In this document: positions 1 to 9,707 of the stretch, one piece after another
Position numbering within the stretch: position 1 is the first letter of the stretch
Layout: every line of letters begins with the position of its first letter
DNA from: Tubiluchus corallicola
Lineage: Eukaryota; Priapulida; Priapulimorpha; Priapulimorphida; Tubiluchidae
Direction of reading: 5' to 3'
DNA: 22,500 bases
Assembly (NCBI GenBank): GCA_030141605.1
Contig: JAQGDQ010001019.1
Coordinates: forward strand, 1-22,500
Translations under genes and position numbers: made by a program
The notes under the pieces: model-generated
What the model saw: only the letters and a program-made list of their open reading frames with translations
The model's database searches: none
Told to the model about the DNA's origin: nothing

Positions 1-267
1 TAATTGCTTTTGTGTTGTTAATGCAAGTTTGCACAAGAATGGTTATTAAAATGTAAATTATTTGCAGGTGGTTATCATTACATAAATAATTATTATAATT
101 ACAGCACGCTGATTTCCGCCTTTGATCTAGCTGTAATAAAAATACTAAAAATTGTATTTAAAAATATAATAATCAATAGTATAAACAAAAATTGGAAGTA
201 CGAAAAAGGAATCTTCATAAATGAAACTATTAAAATTCGTGCTGAAATTTTGTACGTACTTATTGCA

Positions 268-700
268 TACAGAGCTTGCATTAACAGCAACGCTGTAAAC
301 AAATTTGTAAATTTTTACTTCTGCAATGACTATTAGGGGCAGCCATTAAGGTGGGTCATTTGAAACAAGTTTAGAGAACACTGTATAAAGTTTAAGAAAA
401 TAATCAGAGCATTTGTAGCGCACACTTGATTAAGTAAACTAAAGATTGAATTACTTTATATTGTTAATATGACTAATGATGTGTTTTTGTGAGCCAGTGG
501 TGCACAGTGGGACGTTTTACCAATTGGCGTGACTATTTCAAATTAGCAAGAATTTTCTTTTCCAAATTACATAAGTCATTCAAGCAGGTAAGCGTAATGA
601 TACGTAATATAACTTTGTGTGAAAAGAATTTTGTAACATACTTTCAAGTTACCTTTTTGTCTCCTTTAATTCAAATTACCAAAATAATCCAATCAATTTA
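268..700 (+). repeat. Dispersed repeat family B, copy 1
   Basis: This noncoding AT-rich element recurs at 716-1260 and 13425-14080, with partial copies at 2233-2620 and 6391-6640. It opens with a segment near GCTTGCATTAACAGCAACGC, which matches GCTTGCGTTGGTAACGC at 13428. It continues through a conserved core, GTGAGCCAGTGGTGCACA, at 490-507. In other copies that core can form a 6-bp hairpin (CCAGTG, GTGCA, CACTGG). A block around TTTTCTTTTCCAAATTACATAAGTC and CAGGTAAGCGTAATG follows. The short open frame inside it resembles the one in copy 2 only because the DNA is similar, so I do not call a protein. This copy lacks the family's 3' tail (GCAAAGCGAAGTTAAAGG). Confidence 0.8.
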
Positions 701-715
701 GCGTCAGAAGGCGTC

Positions 716-1260
716 AAATACAGGAAGCCATTTTGACGGTAGATCAATTGAAACAAAGTTTAATTAACGCTGTTTGTGTTTAAGTAATAAAGTTTGAAAA
801 AATCATCACAGTATTCGTTGTGCACACGTCATTAACTAAGCAAAATTATTTTATCTTGTCGATAAGATTAAAAATGCGTCCTTTTGTGAAGCAGTGGTGC
901 ACACTGGGAAGGTGAGTCTGTGAGGTTTAACAGGTGGCGAGAACACTTCAAATTACTAAGAATTTTCTTTTCCAATTTCACAAGTCTTTCAAACCAGCAG
1001 CCATATTGCCATGTAATATAGCTTTTTGCTTAATGTTCTTAGGGATGTATTTTAAAATTCTCCTTTCTTTCCCTTTGAATCCCATAACGCAAAGCGAAGT
1101 TAAAGGTAAAAGTAAGTCACTCACTCAGTCAGTACGTTGAGTTTATTTTACTGTTATCACTTAAAATTCGAAAAATATAACAATTCATTCAATTGTTCAA
1201 CAAAAATTAAATAAGAAATAAAAATTTCATGTTTATAATTTTAATTTAATTTAATTTATT
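716..1260 (+). repeat. Dispersed repeat family B, copy 2 (fullest 3' end)
   Basis: It lies directly after copy 1 in the same orientation, so the pair is an imperfect tandem. It shares GCAGTGGTGCACACTGGGA (892-910), AAGAATTTTCTTTTCCAATT and the 3' tail CATAACGCAAAGCGAAGTTA, then CACTCAGTCAGTACGTTGAG and TTTTACTGTTATCACTTAAA. The same tail occurs at 13770-13860 and in expanded form at 6391-6600. I see no terminal inverted repeats, poly-A tail or obvious target duplication, so the transposition class is unknown. Confidence 0.8.
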
Positions 1261-1264
1261 GAAT

Positions 1265-2232
1265 ATTTTTAACGCATTTTAAATGCTGATCACATGCATC
1301 TTACAAATAAAAGATCATTACTAAAAAAATTGATTCATAAGATGTTTAAGACAATGGCACATTGATTGATTAAAAGTACATTGAACATGATAAAAAAGGA
1401 AAAATAATAAAAGCAAAGAAAATTTAGTGAAATAATAGAAGCAATGCCACAAAACATACACAATCGTAAAAAATACAATTTTAACTTATCCACAGTTAGC
1501 AAAATTAAAATAGTCAGTTTTCAGACTTTTTAAAATTATCAGTCCACTTGAATAGGGGTAATGGTAGGGCCTGACAATTCCCCAATTTGGGGCCAACAGA
1601 AGTGAATGATTTATTACTACATGTGACTAGTCCGGTACGTGGTACTTCAAGATTACTTCTGTTTGAGGTAGATCTTCAAAAGGAAAACCGGATGATTGGG
1701 CAAACACGAGTCCAGAATAAAGAATGCTCTAAAATATTGAAAACTACAATAGCCTTTTTTAGTCAAAGCTTAGATAAAATAATAATTAACCATTGAAAGC
1801 TACGCGCAGCTCAGTGAATCTACTAAGATTGGCAGCGGTGCCTTTTTGTCACGTTCGCGTGGTCGACAAACAGCAGGCGGTACCGTGATAACCATGATCA
1901 TGAACTGCAGTGTTAGTTTCTGACGTCATATAACGTAGAGCTCGTTTTCGTGACATCACGCGTTTAAGCAGTAACACTTAGGCAAACGTCCTCGACGCAC
2001 AAGGGAAGACGCCTGCTATTGCACAAACTGTGGTTAGTTTCTGACGTAAGCAATAGCTGTGTTCGGTTACCTTTAATTAACTTTCTAAACTAATTATTAA
2101 AACATAAGAAACAATTGTTAACTTTTATAGGCAAAAAAATGCATAATTTGGACATCAAACAAAAATGAGATTGAGTCTAAAACAATTATCCAGTCTTCCA
2201 TTAAGAAGGCCTGATATGTAAGTAGGGACTAT
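1265..2232. other. Unclassified intergenic stretch with a CRE-bearing direct repeat
   Basis: No gene is recognised. 1265-1800 is AT-rich; a 69-codon open frame at 1587-1796 matches nothing I know. 1797-2075 is less AT-rich and contains GTTAGTTTCTGACGT twice, at 1912-1926 and 2033-2047. The first runs into the full palindromic CRE TGACGTCA (1921-1928). An 8-bp perfect inverted repeat (GCTATTGC 2015-2022, GCAATAGC 2050-2057) brackets the second copy. Confidence 0.5.
1921..1928. promoter_or_regulatory. CRE-like palindrome TGACGTCA
   Basis: This is a perfect 8-bp CREB/ATF-type consensus site. It lies in the more GC-rich patch and at the end of a 15-bp direct repeat whose other copy (2033-2047) continues as TGACGTAA. 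The motif identity is seen; its function is inferred only. Confidence 0.3.
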
Positions 2233-2620
2233 AAGTGTTTCAGGAAAGCGTAATGTTAAGCTATTATATTATGTTATGTTATGTTATGTTATATTGTGTC
2301 GTGTCGTGTCGTGTCGCGTCGCGTCGCGTCGCGTCGCGTCGCGTCGCGTCGCGTCACGTCACGTCACGTCACGTCACGTCACGTCACATCACATCACATC
2401 ACATCACATCACATCACATCACATCACATCACATCACATCACATCACATCACATCACATCACATCACATCACATTACATTACATTACATTACATTACATT
2501 ACATTACATTATATTATATTATATTATATTATATTTAGCTATTTTACTATTAAAAGCGTTTACACGGACGGTTATTTGGGACATATTTTAAAATTCCATT
2601 GTCTGTCCCTTTAATGCTCT
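2233..2620 (+). repeat. Family B copy interrupted by the pentanucleotide array
   Basis: The left flank GGAAAGCGTAATGTTAAG (2243-2260) matches family B at 13684-13702. The right flank ACATATTTTAAAATTCC (2581-2597) with GTCCCTTTAATGC matches the family B block at 1045-1085. The array therefore sits inside a family B element, at the place where other copies read TAATATAAC. The flanks are clearly diverged. Confidence 0.6.
2266..2535 (+). repeat. Pentanucleotide satellite in ordered sequence blocks
   Basis: It contains 54 uninterrupted 5-bp units. Read in phase from 2266 they fall into homogeneous blocks: atatt x1, atgtt x4, atatt x1, gtgtc x4, gcgtc x8, acgtc x6, acatc x17, acatt x8, atatt x5. 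From gtgtc onward every block boundary is a single transition. All three plus-strand frames are open because the unit is 5 bp and free of stops. The resulting Arg/Val/Ser- and His/Ile/Thr/Ser-rich peptides are not genes. Confidence 0.97.
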
Positions 2621-2983
2621 GTTTAGGATTAAACAAAAAAACTTGAACTAAATTCAAAGCGCTAAACTCATGAATGAGCGATTGTTTTCACAAGTGCAAA
2701 CCAAACTGAAATATGCGAACTATGCGTTGTTTTGATCATCATTCAACTTTTCCAAAATAAGGGCAACCGGGGCGTGTGGATAGATTCATGGGCGTGTTGT
2801 GAATTTTTTGGAAAAAATTTCCTACTTTTTGGGAAGTGGTTTTATTTACGCATAATAAAAAATGTTGTTTCCCACCTAAATAGAAACTTATTTCCGTCCT
2901 TTATTATGTATGAATATGATTGGATAACAAAGCTGAAAAAGGAACCTATACTTCAAAATACTAACAAAAATTTAACAAGCCCT
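2621..2983. other. Unclassified AT-rich stretch
   Basis: A 119-codon frame opens at 2732 and runs into the family A repeat at 2984. Because a third of it is repeat sequence and the rest matches no family I know, I do not call a gene. Nothing else is recognised. Confidence 0.4.
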
Positions 2984-3459
2984 TTACGGGAAGACAGGAT
3001 GATTTTTGATATACTACCCCATTTTCAAGGACAAAAAAGCATACGTTTTAACACAATTAGTACTGTAAAAGCGTTTCTGATAATTAAATAATAGATTAAA
3101 AATTTAATTAACGGCGGACGAGTCCAAGTATTGCTGACATCACAAACTACCATATTTTTCAGCAGCAAAAATACTCCACGAGCGTGTTGCATGTGTTTGC
3201 GAAAGCGAAAATTAAAGTACAGTGTTACTGTAAGATATTCAGTGTGTTGTACTAAAACTAGGCAAGTTTTAAGATAAAAATTCAAATTTCAAATTTACCC
3301 CTGCGCTCACGCATGAGCTGTCGAACGTGTGCAGTTCGTCACAAACTAACACATCTGAGCTGAGAGGTACAGCGCCTATTTTTTGTGCAATGCCTTTCCG
3401 AAATGCAGGCGCTAATGCCCGTTAAACTAACGAATGGTAAAATGCATGTCACAGTGAAG
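2984..3459 (+). repeat. Dispersed repeat family A, copy 1
   Basis: This is the first of four same-orientation copies (others at 5232, 12100 and 20422). The conserved order is: GGAAGACAGGATGATTTTT, CTACCCCATTTTCAAG, AAGCGTTTCTGATAATTAAA, TAAGATATTCAGTGTGTTGT, TTTTAAGATAAAAATTCAAA, CTCACGCATGAGCTGTCGAA, and a right end near GAAATGCAGGCGCTAATGCC. No terminal inverted repeat, tRNA head or A-rich tail is visible, so the class is open. The minus strand carries an 86-codon frame (3025-3285) that is also open in two other copies. It probably reflects the repeat's base composition, but see the findings. Confidence 0.92.
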
Positions 3460-3493
3460 AACTAGAAATATTTTCAACCAAAAACTAATAAAT

Positions 3494-4306
3494 ATGGAAC
3501 CGCCCCATACAAGTGAAATTCAACGACATAAATGATATGCGTAAATCCCGAACAACAATTATAGTGGGCTTCAACCAAAAAAATACGAAAGTGGAACCGC
3601 CCCATCTAGCGGGCTTCGACCACATAAATTCAACACATGGAACCGCCCCATCTACTGGGCTTCGATTACATAAATTTCGCACATGGAACCGCCCCATCTA
3701 GCGGGCTTCGATCACATAAATTCCACACATGGAACTGCCCTATCTACTGGGCTTCGATTACATATATTTCGCACATGGAACCGCCCCATCTACTGGGCTT
3801 CGACCACATAAATTCCACACATGGAACCTCCCCACTTAAAGGGCTTCAACCACAAAAGTATGTTGAACCGCCCCATCTAGCGGGCTTTAAGCATGAACGT
3901 TTCGAATGTGGAACAGCCCCACTTACCGCGGTTTAACCATAAATTTTTTGAATGTGGAACCGCCCCATCTAGCGGGCTTCAACCACAAAAGTTATGAATA
4001 TGGAACCGCCCCATCTAGCGGGCTTCAACCATAAATGCTTGGAATGTGGAACCGCCCCATCTAGCGGGCTTCAACCTCAAAAGATATGAATGTGGAACCG
4101 CCCCATCTAGCTGGCTTCAACCACAAAAGATATGAATGTGGAACCGCCCCATCTAGCGGGCCTCAACTACACAAATTACAAGCGTAAAACCGTCTCGTAC
4201 ATGGGACTTCGTCCATATGACTCGCTGCACTTGCTGGGCTTCAACCACAAAAGTTATGAATATGGAACCGCCCCATCTAGCGGGCTTCAACCACATAAAT
4301 TACGAC
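3494..4306 (+). repeat. 46-bp minisatellite with GC-rich core
   Basis: About 17 units are present. Regular starts at 3591, 3637, 3683, 3729, 3775 and 3821, and at 3954, 4000, 4046, 4092 and 4138, are exactly 46 bp apart. Units at 3494, 3864-3953 and 4184-4260 are diverged or length-altered. The unit has the invariant core GGAACCGCCCCATCTAGCGG followed by an AT-rich spacer. CCGC and GCGG inside the core can pair. Since 46 is not a multiple of 3, the open frames across it cycle through three readings per unit and are not genes. It starts about 35 bp after family A copy 1. Confidence 0.97.
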
Positions 4307-4458
4307 GCTACGTAGAGTAAAGTTGACCCAGTTACAATACGCTGCGTCGGCCCAATTAAAACATTCAGATATAAATGCAGCTATGAAAACAATCCTCTCT
4401 TACTACCACAGCTTACTGTACAAAATTCATCTGTGTTTTTCCTCCTGGCATGCGAGAT
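4307..4458. other. Unclassified spacer
   Basis: This is AT-rich sequence between two minisatellites. No feature is recognised. Confidence 0.4.
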
Positions 4459-4520
4459 GGTAATGACTTGCAATGCATAGTGGGTAATGATTTGCAATGC
4501 ACGTTGGGTAATGACTACAC
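4459..4520 (+). repeat. 24-bp minisatellite, about 2.5 units
   Basis: GGTAATGA recurs at 4459, 4483 and 4507, exactly 24 bp apart, with the unit continuing as CTTGCAATGCA. In the minus frame the 24-bp period gives an 8-residue repeat (HYPxCIAx) inside a 60-codon open frame. I read this as a by-product of the tandem DNA. Confidence 0.85.
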
Positions 4521-4810
4521 CAGCGTCTTGAGTTAACAGGATGTCGTAACCCTTTGCTCCATATTAACATGTGAAGTATATTTTTATAAGCAAAGGCTGA
4601 TCGGGTCACGATATACGGTTACTGCATGAATATTTTTAACTCTAAAGAAGCCAGTGTAAGGTATTTTGTTCCCTTGTTTTTCTCTGTGTGTTTCCAATGC
4701 ACTGCTAACGTAATAATATGTTTGCAATGAGTCAACTCTGAATAATTATTGAAAGAAGAACTGCAAATAGGGATCTTACAAGTGCATAAACGTATGCATA
4801 GATTTAATTG

Positions 4811-4853
4811 CACACACAAACACACGCACACACACACACACGCACGCACGCAC

Positions 4854-4884
<31 letters not shown>

Positions 4885-4907
4885 ACACACACGCACACAC
4901 ACACACA

Positions 4908-4943
<36 letters not shown>

Positions 4944-4961
4944 TACACTCACGCACGCACG

Positions 4962-4996
<35 letters not shown>
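4811..4996 (+). repeat. (CA)n / (GCAC)n microsatellite
   Basis: Blocks of CA dinucleotide alternate with blocks of GCAC tetranucleotide. Short interruptions (ACAAACAC, CATACACTC) separate them. All overlapping Cys/Val or His/Thr open frames are translations of the repeat. Confidence 0.98.
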
Positions 4997-5002
<6 letters not shown>

Positions 5003-5231
5003 ATGTGTAAACGTGATAATTACACTGGCACCTAGAACTTGACTATTCAGTTGGCAAGGTGAATAGACGAGCTGTTATAGTGTGTGCCTATTGTGTGTCC
5101 TTTATAAAAATGCTCTCTAATGGTATGAACTGTCTCACGTGTGCCCAAAATCCAATACACCCATTGGTAGTACCCTGTCCGATAGCACCTACAAAGACGA
5201 GGCTTATGGTTTTTCGAGCTAACAAACTAAT

Positions 5232-5676
5232 TTAAAGGAAGACAGGATGATTTTTCATAAACTACCCCATTTTCAAGTAAGCTAAAATGTATACATTTTA
5301 ACACGATTAATACTGCAAAAGCGTTTCTGATAATTAAATAATAGATTAAAAACTTAATTAACGGCGGGCGAGTCCAAGTATTGCTGACATCACAAACTAA
5401 CATAATTTTCAGCAGCAAAAATATTCCATTGCATGTGTTTGCGAAAGCAAAAATTAAAGTACATTGCTACTGTAAGATATTCGGTGTGTTGTACTAACAC
5501 TAGGCAAGTTTTAAGATAAAAATTCAAATTTCAAATTTACCCCTGTGCTCACGCATGAGCTGTCGAACGTGTGTAGTACGTCGCAAACCAACACATCTCA
5601 ACGGAGAGGTACAGCACCTGTTTTATGTGTATGCGTTTCCGAAATGTATTAATCGGAAAATGTTTGTGAGCACGAA
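5232..5676 (+). repeat. Dispersed repeat family A, copy 2
   Basis: It begins TTAAAGGAAGACAGGATGAT and is collinear with copy 1. There is a short deletion after the AAATATTCCA segment (the CGAGCGTGTT part is missing) and another of about 30 bp near the right end after TTTCCGAAATG. The minus-strand frame is open over 5227-5418. Confidence 0.92.
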
Positions 5677-6390
5677 AAAATAGTAATTTCCTTTCAATAC
5701 TTTAAGGAGCTGATTGTTTTGACCCACAGTTTAAGAGTGAGTCTGGTTTTGCTTCAAAAGGAATAAAATATCGTTGTGATTCTGTGAGAACCAAGAACCA
5801 AATTATGTGTAACAACTTATAAATACCTAAAATTTGTACTAATGTACTAAAGTCTGCTTACAACACAGCTACGGTAAAAATATAGATATTGTACTTTTGT
5901 AGATATTTTGCGTAAATGTACAGAAAATCTTAGACGTCGGATTGCAAACTCTTCTAATGGTGTATTAAATCACATTGTTGGCAACAATGATGTTTTTATA
6001 TGCTTCAAAAATTTGTGATTGTGATGTGAAATTGAAATGTGCTTTTATGATTTTAATGCACTTTTAATGTTTGTCATTTTTGTAAATATTTAAACTAATT
6101 TATCTCTTAACAGGGACTAGGTAGCCTTGGCCTTTTATCCGTAATTGTTTATGTAACTTTTTTAGCTGAAAAATGTAAATCCGTGCTGTATATACGGTTT
6201 ATCCTGGTCTTATATTGTTACTTTCTTGTAAGTATCTTAAATACTTTTGAATGAAGATTACGTCTTACGTAAGCAAAATGTAAAGTAAGTAAGTGTAAGC
6301 AAAATGTAAGTAAAATTTATACAATATATATTTTTTACTTTATCAGTCATATTTCTATTGCCCATTTCAACTTGATTACAATAAATCAGG
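5677..6390. other. Unclassified AT-rich stretch
   Basis: I recognise no gene. 6263-6316 holds a two-copy direct repeat around GTAAGCAAAATGTAA. The segment near 6113-6140 (CAGGGACTAGGTAGCCTTGG) has the look of a retrotransposon 3' UTR, but I cannot support that from coding sequence. Confidence 0.35.
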
Positions 6391-6640
6391 TTAAAGGAAA
6401 GAACAACTCAGTATGTTGGGTTTATCTTACTGCTATCACTTAAACTGTTTATGGTGTGCTAAAGGAAAGGACAAGTCGCTCAGTACGATGGGTTTATTTT
6501 ACTGTTATCACTTAAACTGTTTGTGGTGTGCTAAAGGAAAGAACAAGTCACTCAGCACGTTGGGTTTATCTTACTGCTATCGTTTAAACTTAGAAAAATA
6601 TAACAAAGAAATTTGCAATAAACTCTCTATAGAGCAGAAA
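6391..6640 (+). repeat. Family B 3' tail expanded into three tandem units
   Basis: TAAAGGAAAG recurs at 6392, 6460 and 6532, giving units of 68 and 72 bp plus a third that runs out into the normal family B end (TTAGAAAAATATAACAA). Each unit holds GGTTTATCTTACTGCTATCA, the counterpart of family B at 1139-1160 and 13827-13850. The 72-bp period is in frame, so an 85-codon frame (6413-6670) shows a 24-residue repeat around YHLNCLWCAKGK. With no supporting context I do not call it a gene. Confidence 0.85.
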
Positions 6641-6659
6641 GCTACTGCACAAAAATTTC

Positions 6660-7370
6660 AGGCGCATTGATGGACGCCGTTCACTTGAAGATTATGACGT
6701 AACTAGTGGGCGTCGTGACTTTTCGTAAGCGCCTCCTGGTTTTCCGTAAGCTTACGTAAGAATTCTGCAGCTTACCAATTGTTCATGCAAAAAAAACCCA
6801 CAAAATTAGCTATCTAATTTTTTGTAAAAAACTTATCATACTTTTGAAAGAAATTGACACTGCGCTGCTTTTTCTTGTGCCGATGAATGACGTCATTGGT
6901 GGAAGATTGGCCGTTCAAAATGGGAGCACTCAAGCGTGAAATGATCGTGACTTTAAAGCAACGTTACTAATATACGATACGCTTGCCGAACTTTTCTTAC
7001 TAAATCCTTCTAACATTTTTCCCGAAGATCGAAAAATAGCTTTCCGACAGGCTTGACTTCTCCTTTAATTTAAACAATGCTGCTAAACTGCCAGTCAACG
7101 TGCATTGCTGTCAAAGTTACAAGTATTTGCAAACAGATACACGTGCCTGTCACGTGATATGCTAATGACTTCCGTCTACTAGAGCAATAATGTCCTCTGT
7201 CCACTGGTGATCACGTCCCTTGGGGGTCATTAAGCAATTACTAAAATAAACAAACTGACCAGTGGCCACTCTAGTAGCTAGTCTACAGTGACACGAATTT
7301 GTGAAGGGAAAATAAGGCTGGAGATCAAAATATCAGAAACTGTAAACACTAACGATGTAAGTAAATAATT
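6660..7370. other. Unclassified stretch with CRE and E-box motifs
   Basis: No coding region is recognised. Visible motifs are TGACGTCA at 6888-6895 running directly into ATTGG (an inverted CCAAT), a 10-bp palindrome CTTACGTAAG at 6751-6760, and two CACGTG E-boxes about 12 bp apart near 7140-7158. It is less AT-rich than its surroundings. Confidence 0.4.
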
Positions 7371-7750
7371 GTAAGTAAGAAGAAGAAGAAAGAAGAAGAG
7401 GAAGAACAAAGAAGATAAGAAACTAAAAAGTGAAAACTAACAAACGAAGAAACAAACAAACAAACAACTAAATAAATAAAATGGCAAGCAAAGGAGAAAA
7501 AAGTAAATAATCAATGGAACGATCGACAAACAAATGGATGACCCAACGAAAAACACAACTAATTAAAATTAAACCGAATAAAAATAAAAAAAAGATTTGA
7601 AAAATAAATAAATGCTGTAGGAATAAATATGTTAACAAATAAATAAAAAATAAATAAATAAATAAACAAGCGAGATCAGTAGCAATTAAATAAATAAACA
7701 TATTAAAATAAATAAAGTGAAGAAATAATTGAAGTAAAATAAAATGATGT
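7371..7750. repeat. Purine-rich and AAAT-type low-complexity sequence
   Basis: It opens with GAAGAAGAAGAAAGAAG-type sequence and passes into imperfect AAAT/AAAC tetranucleotides. The 77-codon minus-strand frame of mostly Leu/Phe/Ile/Tyr is a translation of this low-complexity DNA. Confidence 0.85.
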
Positions 7751-7756
7751 GAGCTA

Positions 7757-8106
7757 TGAGTGAATGAATGAATGAATGAACGAATTAACGAATGAATGAA
7801 TAAATGAATGAATGAGTGAACGAATGAATGAATGAGTGAATGAATGAATGAATGAATGAATGAGTGGGCGAATGAATGAATGAATGAATGAATGAATGAA
7901 TGAATGAGTGGGTGAATGAATGAATGAATCAGTGAATGAATGAATGAATGAGTGAATGAATGAATGAATGAATGAATGAATGAATGAATGAATAAATGAA
8001 TGAATGAATGAATGAATGAATGTATGAGTGGGTGAATAAATGAATGAATCAGTGAATGAATGAATGAATGAGTAAATGAATGAATGAATGAATGAATGAA
8101 TGAATG
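7757..8106 (+). repeat. (TGAA)n array with 120-bp higher-order unit
   Basis: This is a tetranucleotide array with point variants that themselves repeat. GAGTGGGTGAAT occurs at 7906 and 8026, and GAATCAGTGAATG at 7926 and 8046, both exactly 120 bp (30 units) apart. The 132-codon minus-strand frame of repeated FIHS is the repeat read in frame. Confidence 0.96.
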
Positions 8107-8503
8107 GATAGGTTATAAAAAATAATAGGTTATAAAAACTATTATTTAGCATAATTATTCTAATTTTAAGCTAAAAAGTGTGTTAATAACATCAATGCAA
8201 TTATCTCTAATTAGTGGCTAATTATCCATATCAAACGTTAACGTTAATTAGTATGACTTTGTGCAATAGGTTCATGTAAATCATTAAATTAGACGCCATA
8301 TACAAACAAAATCTTTTAATAAGGTTTATTAAAAAGTTGTATAAGATATTATGTTAGGATAATTTGAGACTAATTAATTAACGTTGGCCGTAACGATGAG
8401 ACTCGCTTCGTAATTTGTGAAAATTTAGATCTAATTAAAACCTTGAGAAGCATCTTTTCAAACGCTACAGTTTAGTTTACGGCAGTACCAACAAGGAAAA
8501 CAG
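8107..8503. other. Unclassified AT-rich stretch
   Basis: It begins with a short duplicated AATAGGTTATAAAAA next to the array. Nothing else is recognised. Confidence 0.4.
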
Positions 8504-8684
<181 letters not shown>

Positions 8685-8800
8685 CACAATGGCGTCATCG
8701 TTGCCATATTTGTTATAACAATCAGTAATAAATATATCACACATTTTTCAACATGGAATAACATTTATTTGGCAGAAGAATAAAAAAAACTGGATAGTTG

Positions 8801-8985
8801 CCTTTAACTACAGTTAGTACCTATTAAGTTTGGAGATAGCTTTGTCTCTTAACGTGGAGAAAAACTAACTTCCCTTTAACTACAGTTAGTACATTTTAAG
8901 TTTAGTGACAGTTTTGCCTCTTAACGTGGGGAAAAACTAACTTCCCTTCCCGTGACAGTTTTGCCTCTCAACGTGAAGAAGGACC
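8801..8985 (+). repeat. 72-bp tandem repeat, two full units and a truncated third
   Basis: CCTTTAACTACAGTTAGTAC starts at 8801 and 8873. Both units continue through GTCTCTTAACGTGG or GCCTCTTAACGTGG and GAAAAACTAACTTCC. A third unit at about 8945 retains only CGTGACAGTTTTGCCTCTCA and what follows. Confidence 0.9.
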
Positions 8986-9707
8986 TGCTCCGTCAACTAC
9001 CACGGTCGTCAGATCTTTGCCAATGAGTTATTTCCTGCCTTGGACTTTACACCAGGCCTCTTCATGAAACAGTTACAAGGTTGATGATACGATAAGACAG
9101 GTTTCCTATGTACATACTTGCACAATAAAACTACAAAAGTGATCATGTACACATTTTTACATATTTCGTATAGTTATTTATGCAGAGCAAATATTAATTT
9201 TCTTACTTCGGTAATGAGTTTTGGACAAACTTGAAGCTAACTTTTGTGAACGACTGTAAGCTATACAGTGTTTATTAAAATACAACTAATAGCTATACAA
9301 ATACCGTGTTTTTATTCATTTTTAATTCATGGGGCCAAATTTTGGTGTTTCTAGCGGCAGTGTTGCCAGTCTAGAGACAGGCGAATCAGGCCACTATTTT
9401 CTGTGTCACACCATTGAGGGGAGCGAAATGTGATCGAGTACTCCATATGTTTGTAAAACGATTCTTGTTTGGTTTCGTGCAAATAAAAACTCACACATGT
9501 TATGCTGATACCAAAAACTTGTGGCTTGGGACCCATGGGTAATGTATGCAGATGATGTAGTAGTGTGGTTTGTGTGCTGTATCAGTCCAAGCGTCTGCTA
9601 GCAGCACATATCTGTTTTTGTTTTTTTGTCTGTCAGACGGTATATGGTCAGTGTTTACTACAGTCCGTAGTGTTGGGTAAAACAAAGCAAATAGATTCAC
9701 ACGTTAG
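8986..9707. other. Unclassified stretch
   Basis: Two minus-strand frames of 61 and 66 codons (9351-9536, 9500-9700) match nothing I know. A plus-strand peptide at 9542-9568 reads MYADDVVVW, like a reverse-transcriptase active site, but a stop lies 12 codons before its first codon and the flanks are unlike RT. It may be a relic or chance. Confidence 0.35.

Noticed and set aside
489-1140. Similar short peptides in family B copies 1 and 2 (HKSFK and neighbours)
   Set aside because: The peptide likeness is no greater than the DNA likeness; copy 3 does not keep the frame.
2235-2614. Three overlapping 85-118 codon plus-strand frames rich in Arg/Ser and His/Ile/Thr
   Set aside because: They are three readings of a stop-free 5-bp repeat; the peptide changes only where the repeat block changes.
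3485-4320. Open frames on both strands across the 46-bp minisatellite
   Set aside because: 46 bp cycles through all frames; the repeating peptide follows from the DNA repeat and has no start or domain support.
7754-8152. 132-codon minus-strand FIHS-repeat protein
   Set aside because: It is a direct translation of the TGAA array.
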